Positions 1 through 5,327 of a stretch of 7,182 bases of DNA are shown here, in pieces. The notes beneath the pieces were generated by a model that did not search any database, was not told the origin of the DNA, and was given only the letters and a program-made list of their open reading frames with translations. A program made the position numbers and the translations under genes. This DNA comes from Actinomycetota bacterium (GTDB lineage: Bacteria; Actinomycetota; Actinomycetes; S36-B12; UBA10799), in NCBI GenBank assembly GCA_030837395.1, contig JAUPKO010000185.1, forward strand, positions 1 through 7,182, given 5' to 3'. The stretch's first letter is position 1. Every line of letters begins with the position of its first letter.

Positions 1-1210
1 CGGACCGCTGGCCGCTGCCCTGCCGGTTCTGGCCGCCCTGTCTCGCCTGACCGGTCTGGCGAGACTGACCGCACTGAGAGCCACCAGCCATCACCGGCAT
101 GCCCAGCTCGCGCTGCATAGCCCGCACCTTATCGGTGTCCTCGGACGTCACCAGCGAGACGACTGCGCCCTCGGCACCTGCGCGCCCGGTGCGCCCGGAA
201 CGGTGCACATAGTCCTTGTGGTCGCCCGCGACGTCGAAGTGCACCACGCACTGCACGTCGTCCACGTGGATTCCACGAGCGGCGACATCGGTGGCGACCA
301 GAGCTTGCGCCCGGCCGCGGGTGAACGTCTCCAGCGCCCGATCGCGCTGGCTCTGGCTGCGTCCACCGTGGATGGCCACCGCCGTAACGCCAGCCTTGGC
401 CAACTGCGCGGTGACGCGGTCGGCGCCGCGTTTGGTGCGGCAGAACACCACAGCCGAGCCGTGCTTGTTGACCAGCTCCGCGGCGACCTCCACCCGGGAT
501 TCGCGCCGGACGCTGAGGAAGGTGTGCGTGGTGCGGTCAATCTCGTCGGCCTGCGCTGCGACCTCGGCCCGGACCGGGTCGCGCTGGTAGTTCTTCACCA
601 GCACGTTGATGGCACCGTCGAGGGTGGCGCTGAACAGCAGGGTCTGCCGGTCGGGGCGCACCTGGTCGAGAAGTTTGCGAACCTCGGGCAGGAAGCCCAT
701 GTCGGCCATCCGATCGGCCTCGTCGAGGACGACGATCTCGACGTCGTCGAGCATCACTTCGCGCCGGTTGATCAGGTCGCCGAGGCGACCCGGGCAGGCC
801 ACCGCGATGTCGACCCCACGGCGCAGGGCGGTGATCTGCGCGCCGAAGCCGACGCCGCCGTAGAAGGTCGCCACGCTGATGGAACGGCGGCCGATCAACA
901 ACTTGAGTTCCTCGCTGATCTGCGCGGCAAGTTCCCGGGTGGGGGTCAAGATGAGGGCCCGGGGATGCTTGGGTCGGGCGTTACTCACCCGCTCGACCAC
1001 GGGAATACCGAAGGCGATGGTCTTGCCGGAGCCGGTGGGCGCCTTGCCGCAGACGTCGCGGCCGGCCAGAGCGGCGGGGATGGTCAGAGCTTGGATGTCG
1101 AACGCGTCGGTGATGCCACGCTGGGCGAGGCTGGCGACGAGCGTCGGGTTGAGGCCGAGGTCGGCCATGGGCACGAGTGCCGCAGCAGCGGCAGTGGGTA
1201 GGGCGGTCAT
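1..1210 (-). CDS. DEAD-box ATP-dependent RNA helicase, RhlE-like (C-terminus cut by window edge)
   Basis: Superfamily 2 RNA helicase that uses ATP to unwind or remodel RNA, expected in the cytoplasm in ribosome assembly or mRNA turnover. The frame stays open from the ATG to the left edge, giving 403 residues. Visible motifs in order: Q-motif region around F37/Q40 (atypical, lacking the usual Pro before IQ), motif I APTGSGKT 57-64, Ia PTRELA 90-95, Ib PGR 140-142 (preceded by Cys rather than the usual Thr), II DEAD 163-166, III SAT 194-196, IV VVFC around 254-257, V ATDVAARG 306-313, VI HRSGRTGR 336-343. Both RecA-like lobes are complete. From about residue 376 the protein becomes a Gln/Gly/Arg/Ser-rich tail, as in many RhlE-type helicases, where such tails bind RNA; its end is outside the window. 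The start at 1210 is favoured by an AGGA 6 nt upstream; Met15 (position 1168) has no such site. The family is certain; the subgroup (RhlE versus DeaD/CsdA) is inferred from the compact core and tail. Confidence 0.95.
   Translation of the reverse strand, partial: MTALPTAAAAALVPMADLGLNPTLVASLAQRGITDAFDIQALTIPAALAGRDVCGKAPTGSGKTIAFGIPVVERVSNARPKHPRALILTPTRELAAQISEELKLLIGRRSISVATFYGGVGFGAQITALRRGVDIAVACPGRLGDLINRREVMLDDVEIVVLDEADRMADMGFLPEVRKLLDQVRPDRQTLLFSATLDGAINVLVKNYQRDPVRAEVAAQADEIDRTTHTFLSVRRESRVEVAAELVNKHGSAVVFCRTKRGADRVTAQLAKAGVTAVAIHGGRSQSQRDRALETFTRGRAQALVATDVAARGIHVDDVQCVVHFDVAGDHKDYVHRSGRTGRAGAEGAVVSLVTSEDTDKVRAMQRELGMPVMAGGSQCGQSRQTGQARQGGQNRQGSGQRS
40..65. repeat. 26-bp near-perfect palindrome inside the helicase tail coding region
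   Basis: Outer arms GTCTCGCC (40-47) and GGCGAGAC (58-65) are perfect inverted copies. Between them sits the 8-bp palindrome GACCGGTC (49-56), flanked by a single T/T mismatch (48 and 57). Twelve of 13 base pairs match. It encodes part of the Gln/Arg/Gly-rich tail (about residues 382-390), where repetitive codons may generate symmetry by chance. There is no T-tract and the reading frame continues, so it is not a terminator. Confidence 0.5.
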
Positions 1211-1216
1211 GAGGAT

Positions 1217-1220
1217 TCCT
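1217..1220 (-). promoter_or_regulatory. Ribosome binding site of the helicase gene
   Basis: AGGA on the minus strand, 6 nt before the ATG at 1210. It decides the start in favour of Met1 over the in-frame Met15, which has no purine-rich element upstream. Confidence 0.5.
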
Positions 1221-1245
1221 GTCCAACGAGGGGTGCGACGCGCCT

Positions 1246-1262
1246 CGCCCGTGATTCGGGCG
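1246..1262 (-). other. Small GC hairpin in the possible helicase leader
   Basis: CGCCCG (1246-1251) and CGGGCG (1257-1262) are perfect 6-bp complementary arms around a 5-nt loop. If the helicase transcript begins further upstream, this would form a stable stem in its 5' UTR. It lacks a T-tract, so it is not a terminator. A 6-bp GC stem can occur by chance at this base composition. Confidence 0.3.
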
Positions 1263-1386
1263 GCGCATCGAGGGGGCTGGTCATCGGACGCGCGGCTGGT
1301 GCTGCTGCGCCCTGGTGAGGGTGGCCCGGGATCAGTAGCTCCTGAAATACCGCCGAGGCCTTGGCTGCGCCGCCTGTCGTGTCGCG

Positions 1387-1417
1387 GCCGAACGCTTGTC
1401 ACACGAGCGCGTTCGGC
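1387..1417. repeat. 9-bp perfect inverted repeat, possible operator or leader hairpin
   Basis: GCCGAACGC (1387-1395) and GCGTTCGGC (1409-1417) are perfect inverted copies with a 13-nt spacer. The centre, 1395-1407 (CTTGTCACACGAG), is itself an imperfect palindrome centred on A1401. It lies 177 bp upstream of the helicase start and 160 bp upstream of the CDF start. It could be a regulator binding site or an RNA stem. No regulator gene lies in the window to connect it to. Confidence 0.4.
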
Positions 1418-1563
1418 TCCGGCGATTCGCAGAGCCATGACGCCCGATACTGACCGGGCGATGGGGCCACCTTAGCAGGTTCCCTCGGTGGGCCGGATGA
1501 GTCGTGCGTCACCCCACCCGCCGCTGTGACGGCCAAAGCCCTCCGCCCGACACAGTCGCGCAC

Positions 1564-1569
1564 TACGCT
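1564..1569 (+). promoter_or_regulatory. Possible -10 element for a leaderless CDF transcript
   Basis: TACGCT fits the actinobacterial TANNNT -10 pattern and ends 8 nt before the ATG at 1578, so transcription would begin at or within a few bases of the start codon. No Shine-Dalgarno-like purine run precedes that ATG, which agrees with leaderless translation, common in actinobacteria. No recognisable -35 is found at the expected 16-18 nt spacing, so the call is weak. Confidence 0.3.
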
Positions 1570-1577
1570 CGGGCGTC

Positions 1578-2582
1578 ATGACGACTCCCCCCACGGACGT
1601 GTCCGACACAGTCGTCCTGGCCACCGAACAGCGCAGCCTGCGCACCTACATGTACGCCATGCTGGTGCTCGCCGTGGCCGGGTTCGCGGCCTACTCGATC
1701 ACTGAAGTGTCCGCCACCCAACTGGACGGTGTCATCTCGCTGATCAACGCCGGTGCGGCCTTCATCGCCGCGCGTCTGGCGTTCACCTCCACAGAGCCAG
1801 CGTCCGCGCAGAGCCCCTACGGCCGCCTCGCGCTGGAGAACCTCTACGTGCTGTTCCGTTCGTTGATGATCCTCGGCGTCATCACGGTCGGGGTGGTGAC
1901 CAACGGCATCAAGGTCATCGAGTACCTGTTCTCCGGTATCGGGGAGGAGCCCGACTTCGGCCTGGCCTCGATCTACACGGCGCTGGCGGCCCTGACCTGC
2001 TTCGCCCTGATGTGGAATCACAAGCGCAACAATCGCAGCATCAAGAACGCCTCCGGCCTGCTCAAGGTGGAGGCCAACGCGGCCAAGATGGAGGCGCTCA
2101 TCAGCGGCGGAATCGCCGCCTCGCTGCTGCTCGTCGCGTTGCTGCCGGAAGGGACCTTCCTCACGTCGGAGTCGTTCAACATCAAGTACATCGCCGACAG
2201 CATCATCGTGCTGGTGCTGTGTGCCGTGCTGTTTCGTGAGCCGGTCGAACAGATTTCCGCGGAGTTCGGCCGGCTGTCGGGTCGCCGGGTGGATCCGGAC
2301 CTCGACGAGGTCGTCCGTGAGACGATCCTGGCGGTGGCCGACGAGCACGGGCACGAGGTTGACCACACATTCGAACTCGTCGACGTGATGACGATCCGGC
2401 GCGGCAAAGTCACCGAAGTCGACCTTCGCGTCTCGTACTCCGGGGCCATGACCGTGGCGGTTCAGGACGACATCCGGGCCCACACCCTGGCCGAACTGCT
2501 CGACCGGGTGGGGCCGGTGCAACTGACCCTGGTGTTCACCACGCACGCGATCCACGAGGCGCCTGCCTTGGCGACGCCATGA
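1578..2582 (+). CDS. Divergent cation diffusion facilitator (CDF)-type membrane transporter
   Basis: Predicted inner-membrane protein of 334 residues, probably exporting divalent metal ions (Zn, Co, Cd or similar) by proton exchange if it acts as classical CDF proteins do. Six hydrophobic segments are visible at roughly 24-43, 51-69, 88-108, 127-147, 171-190 and 204-220, followed by a cytoplasmic tail of about 110 residues resembling the CDF dimerisation domain (MTIRRG 271-276, then alternating beta-type segments). CDF hallmarks: D50 and N57 entering helix 2, and PYG 80-82 before helix 3. Helix 5 lacks the usual HxxxD metal pair; instead it has E165 and E172 leading into ISGG (175-178), a pattern I recall from a distinct predicted Co/Zn/Cd transporter group. 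The start is fixed: no ATG, GTG or TTG lies in frame between the ATG and an upstream in-frame TGA at 1527. It stands alone on the plus strand, divergent from the helicase. The substrate cannot be read from the sequence. Confidence 0.8.
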   Translation: MTTPPTDVSDTVVLATEQRSLRTYMYAMLVLAVAGFAAYSITEVSATQLDGVISLINAGAAFIAARLAFTSTEPASAQSPYGRLALENLYVLFRSLMILGVITVGVVTNGIKVIEYLFSGIGEEPDFGLASIYTALAALTCFALMWNHKRNNRSIKNASGLLKVEANAAKMEALISGGIAASLLLVALLPEGTFLTSESFNIKYIADSIIVLVLCAVLFREPVEQISAEFGRLSGRRVDPDLDEVVRETILAVADEHGHEVDHTFELVDVMTIRRGKVTEVDLRVSYSGAMTVAVQDDIRAHTLAELLDRVGPVQLTLVFTTHAIHEAPALATP

Positions 2583-2585
2583 TGC

Positions 2586-5246
2586 TCACGCCGGAGCCGG
2601 GAACCAACCGGTGAGGTCCACCACGATGTCGGTTGTGGCAGTCGTATAGACGCAGACGGCGCCGCCGGCGCCGGGCCCGACAACCGCCGTGTTGGCCACC
2701 GTGCCACCAGCTGCGAAATTAAGGGTCGACGCATTGGGCACTGTGTTGGCACCGCACCCGAATACGCGCACGTGACCCGCACCGACCGGCCCCACCGCTG
2801 TCACATTCAGCACCACCGCCTGCGCCGTACCCGGTACGCCGAAGGAACCCGCCACCGGCACTGCCAGCGTCTGACCACCGAGCACCCGCTGCTTGGCGAC
2901 CGGGAACACCACCGGCTGGCCCACCCTGGTGTCGGCCACCCGCACCGGCGCCATGGCCCCGAACCCGGATCCTGCCGGGAACCAGCCACTAAGGTCGACC
3001 ACCACGTCGGTGGTCGTCGCCGCGAACACACACACCGCCCCGGCGACCCCGGGTGCCACGATGGCCGCGTTGGCCACGGACCGCCCCGCCTGGAAGTTGA
3101 CGCTCGATGAATTCGGCGGTTCCACGCCGCACGGGTAGACCTTCAGATGCCCGTCTGCCGAGGAGCCCACCGAGGTCACATTGAACACCACTGCCGCGGC
3201 ATCGTCGGCCACCCCGAATGCGCCGGCCACGGGAATGCTGAGCACCCCGCCGGCAGCCACCTTGCCCTCGACCGGGGGGTAGGCGACGGGCTGGCCGATC
3301 CTGGTATCGGCGATGCGAGTCGGTGCGACCGGCGAGTAGTCACTGCCAGCCGGGAACCACCCGTTGAGGTCGACGATCACATGCGTCGGGGTGGCGACAT
3401 AGACGCAGACGGCGCCCCCGGCGCCCACTGCGACCAGGCTCGCGTTCGCCACTGTCTGGCCGCCACCGTAGTTCAGGGACGAGGCGCTGGGAATCGGGCT
3501 GCCACACGGGAACACCCGCACGTGACCACCAGCCGAAGATCCGACGGCGGTCACGTTCAGCGACACCGCCGAGGCGTCCGCCGGTACCCCGAATCCCCCG
3601 GCCACCGGCACGCTGAGCACCTGGCCACCGGCCAGCCGTTGCTCGATCGGCGGGAACGCCACCGGCTGGCCCGGACGGGTGTCTGCCACGCGCACTGGTG
3701 ACATCGCATTGAACAGCGCGGACGGTGCAGGTGGCACCGGCGCTCCCTGCACCGCTCCAGCCAGCGGCCTGGCGGGCCGAGGCGTGCCGTAGAAGTCCGT
3801 GGCTAAGACGTAGCGGCCCTGCGGATCCACGGGCAGCGCCACGCTCGGCAGCCAGGTGGCATCCAGCGTGAAGGCCGTGGCCTGGGAGTGGCTCTCACCG
3901 CCGATGTGGGCGGCCCAACCCGGCAGTCCGGGCGCGTCGTGGGGGGTGCCGGGCCTGCCGTCGAAGAACTCCACCGGCGGCGAGGCCGCGTCGTAGACGT
4001 TGTAGTCCATGGCCGGCATCCCGGAGTAGGCCGAGAGCTCGCCAAGTTCGTCGTCGGCCATGAATCGGATCGCCGAACCCAAGTCCCGACTGCCCTCGCT
4101 GTGGACCCCCACGAGATTGCCCCACCTGGTGACGTTCTGACTCGCCGGTCGCAGCCCCTCGGGCTCCCAGGATTGCAGCGTGATGCCGAAGTAGAGACCG
4201 GCGTGGTAGTCCCGGCAACAGTTGCGGATCGTGTTGTGCGCGATCACCGAATCCTTGGCCGCGAAGACGCCGATGCCCGACATCGTGGTGCCGTCGATGA
4301 TGTTGTTCATCACCCGACCGCGCAGCGCCTCGAACATGCCCGGGTTCTGGGCCAGGTCGAAGTACTCCACGTCGGTGTCGAAACCAACCAGGATGCCCGC
4401 CCCCACCGAGTCCGCACTGACCCCCGATCCCACCCGCTCGATCAAGTTGCGCTCGACCCGCACGTCGGCGGCGCCGCCCTTGAAGTAGACCCCGGTGGTG
4501 GCGATGTCGAAGAAGTGGTTGTCGAGCACTACCATCCGGTCGCCGTTGACGTTGTCGACGCCTTCGGCATTGCTGTCATCGCGGACGCCGGTGTGATGGA
4601 CGATGTTGTTGGCGATCAACACGTCGTCGCAGTTGGGTTTGATCTTGATCGCATCCCGGCCGGAGTGGTGCAGGTCGTTGTAGGCGATGACGAGCCTGGT
4701 CGCACCGCTGCGATCGTCGGGGTCACCCCAGTCCCACTTGGTCTCACACGACACCCCGTAGTAGAAGCCGCCGTCGACGTTGAGGCCGATCAATCTGGTG
4801 CCGTCGGCGTCGGGGTCGATCTCCACCGCGATCTCGTTGCCGTCCTCGGTGGCGGTTGGGACGATGATGTGCGGCTTGGCCGCACCCAGGGCCCCGCGCA
4901 GGGTGAGGTTGGGCTGGCGGATACGCACCCCACCCGGGTAGTCCCCGGCCGCAATCTGCACCTCATCGCCCGGATCCGAGGCATCCACCGCGTGCTGCAC
5001 GGTACGAAAGGGAGCGCCGAGGGTGCCGTTGCCGGTCGCGTCACTGCCCGTGGTGGCCACGTGCCGCACGGTTCCCGGGCTGGGCCCGATGCCCGCCCAG
5101 GCAGGCCAGTCGGCCGCGGGTGAGAGCGTGAACACGCGGTCGGCTGGTGAGGCGGCCGGCGCGACAGCGGCGACCGCCCCGCCCCATGTCCCGGCCAACA
5201 CGACCGCCAGGGTGACACTGAGCATCACCGCAACCCACCGACGCAT
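2586..5246 (-). CDS. Secreted right-handed beta-helix protein with three C-terminal 125-residue repeats
   Basis: Exported protein of 886 residues. Residues 1 to about 28 are a signal peptide (MRRW, hydrophobic core, Ala-rich cleavage region). Residues about 61-105 match the entry of pectate-lyase/chondroitinase-B-like beta-helix proteins (GSDATGNGTLGAPFRTVQ, then PGDEVQIAAGDY). About 105-420 show repeated coils with Asn or His turns (YNDLHHSG, ANNIVHHTG, LDNHFFDI, ERNLIERVG, MNNIIDG, AHNTIRNC), typical of parallel beta-helices acting on or binding polysaccharide. FYGTPRPARPLAGA (485-498) resembles the usual end of such domains. Residues 515-884 are three tandem repeats (see separate entry). 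Cysteines are C167, C206, the vicinal pair C343-C344, and two per repeat. No LPXTG anchor or C-terminal membrane helix is present, so it is probably released or held non-covalently. The start is supported by GAGG 5 nt upstream and an in-frame TGA just before it. I cannot identify catalytic residues; lyase, adhesin and matrix roles all remain open. Confidence 0.85.
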   Translation of the reverse strand: MRRWVAVMLSVTLAVVLAGTWGGAVAAVAPAASPADRVFTLSPAADWPAWAGIGPSPGTVRHVATTGSDATGNGTLGAPFRTVQHAVDASDPGDEVQIAAGDYPGGVRIRQPNLTLRGALGAAKPHIIVPTATEDGNEIAVEIDPDADGTRLIGLNVDGGFYYGVSCETKWDWGDPDDRSGATRLVIAYNDLHHSGRDAIKIKPNCDDVLIANNIVHHTGVRDDSNAEGVDNVNGDRMVVLDNHFFDIATTGVYFKGGAADVRVERNLIERVGSGVSADSVGAGILVGFDTDVEYFDLAQNPGMFEALRGRVMNNIIDGTTMSGIGVFAAKDSVIAHNTIRNCCRDYHAGLYFGITLQSWEPEGLRPASQNVTRWGNLVGVHSEGSRDLGSAIRFMADDELGELSAYSGMPAMDYNVYDAASPPVEFFDGRPGTPHDAPGLPGWAAHIGGESHSQATAFTLDATWLPSVALPVDPQGRYVLATDFYGTPRPARPLAGAVQGAPVPPAPSALFNAMSPVRVADTRPGQPVAFPPIEQRLAGGQVLSVPVAGGFGVPADASAVSLNVTAVGSSAGGHVRVFPCGSPIPSASSLNYGGGQTVANASLVAVGAGGAVCVYVATPTHVIVDLNGWFPAGSDYSPVAPTRIADTRIGQPVAYPPVEGKVAAGGVLSIPVAGAFGVADDAAAVVFNVTSVGSSADGHLKVYPCGVEPPNSSSVNFQAGRSVANAAIVAPGVAGAVCVFAATTTDVVVDLSGWFPAGSGFGAMAPVRVADTRVGQPVVFPVAKQRVLGGQTLAVPVAGSFGVPGTAQAVVLNVTAVGPVGAGHVRVFGCGANTVPNASTLNFAAGGTVANTAVVGPGAGGAVCVYTTATTDIVVDLTGWFPAPA
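2595..3704 (-). repeat. Three tandem 125-residue repeats in the secreted protein
   Basis: Unit 1 spans residues 515-633 (3704 to 3348), unit 2 640-758 (3329 to 2973) and unit 3 765-884 (2954 to 2595). The spacing is exactly 125 residues: R519, R644 and R769 of the P-x-R-[VI]-A-D-T-R opening align. Each unit reads: ADTR-x-GQPV, then GG-x-L-[SA]-[VI]-PVAG-x-FGV, NVT-[AS]-VG, [GD]GH-[VL]-[RK]-V-[FY]-x-CG, [LV]-N-[FY], [TS]-VAN, GAVCV, and a closing [VI]-VDL-x-GWFPA. Two cysteines per unit (C581/C614, C706/C739, C831/C865) suggest one disulfide each. Unit 3 has one extra residue after its first Cys. The DNA copies have clearly diverged, so the duplication is old. Similar modules, as I recall, occur in secreted actinobacterial proteins, where I know no established function. 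Confidence 0.85.
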
Positions 5247-5251
5247 GGCGA

Positions 5252-5255
5252 CCTC
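5252..5255 (-). promoter_or_regulatory. Ribosome binding site of the secreted beta-helix gene
   Basis: GAGG on the minus strand, 5 nt before the ATG at 5246. Together with the in-frame TGA a few codons upstream, it fixes the start and places a signal peptide at the very N-terminus. Confidence 0.55.
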
Positions 5256-5270
5256 GATTCAGCAAGGAGG

Positions 5271-5283
5271 GCAGGACTCCTGC
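5271..5283. repeat. 13-bp perfect palindrome upstream of the beta-helix gene
   Basis: GCAGGA (5271-5276), central C5277, TCCTGC (5278-5283). It lies 24-37 bp upstream of the ATG at 5246, inside the 81-bp gap after the cyclase gene. Position and symmetry fit an operator or a short mRNA element. The stem has almost no loop, so it is more plausible as a dimeric protein binding site than as a hairpin. The gap shows no clear terminator for the cyclase and no clear -10/-35 pair for the beta-helix gene, so co-transcription is possible. Confidence 0.35.
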
Positions 5284-5327
5284 TCTAGCACGGTTATCGA
5301 CGCGGTCCGAGGTCGCGACGCACACCT

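Larger units (their letters stand above)
1211..1577. other. Divergent intergenic region between the helicase and CDF genes
   Basis: This 367-bp stretch lies between two divergent start codons and should hold both promoters. No coding sequence is convincing: the only long frame here is the tail of an antisense frame of the helicase. It contains a 9-bp inverted repeat (1387-1417), a 6-bp inverted repeat CGTCAC/GTGACG with a 13-nt spacer (1507-1531), and a small GC hairpin 36-52 nt upstream of the helicase ATG (1246-1262). I see no convincing TTGACA/TATAAT pair for the helicase. Some cold-induced DEAD-box genes, such as E. coli csdA, have long structured leaders, so a long 5' UTR on the helicase side is possible but not shown. 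Confidence 0.6.

Noticed and set aside
203..1201. Long plus-strand open frame of 332 codons opposite the helicase
   Set aside because: The minus strand carries every DEAD-box motif in order. The antisense frame has no recognisable domain and stays open because of high G+C content.
879..1475. Plus-strand frame running from the helicase region into the intergenic region
   Set aside because: It begins inside the antisense of the helicase, has Arg/Ala-rich composition and shows no family resemblance.
1563..2555. Minus-strand open frame of 330 codons opposite the CDF gene
   Set aside because: The product is His/Gln/Arg-rich low-complexity sequence with no domain, while the plus strand encodes a clear six-helix membrane protein.
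2557..2579. Short palindromes AGGCGCCT and TGGCG-A-CGCCA at the end of the CDF gene, considered as a terminator
   Set aside because: The stems are very short, the loops too small and no T-tract follows on either strand.
2595..3704. Triple repeat considered as a recent DNA duplication or a CRISPR-like array
   Set aside because: The periodicity is at protein level, the units are about 375 bp and diverged in DNA sequence, and they lie inside one open frame with no spacers.
3888..5123. Plus-strand open frame of 411 codons opposite the beta-helix gene
   Set aside because: It is a Val/Asp/Gly/His-rich shadow with no motif; the minus strand gives a signal peptide and beta-helix coils.
5247..5327. 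A separate promoter for the beta-helix gene
   Set aside because: A/T-containing stretches such as GATAAC and TAGAGC on the minus strand have no matching -35 at proper spacing. I could not support a specific promoter.
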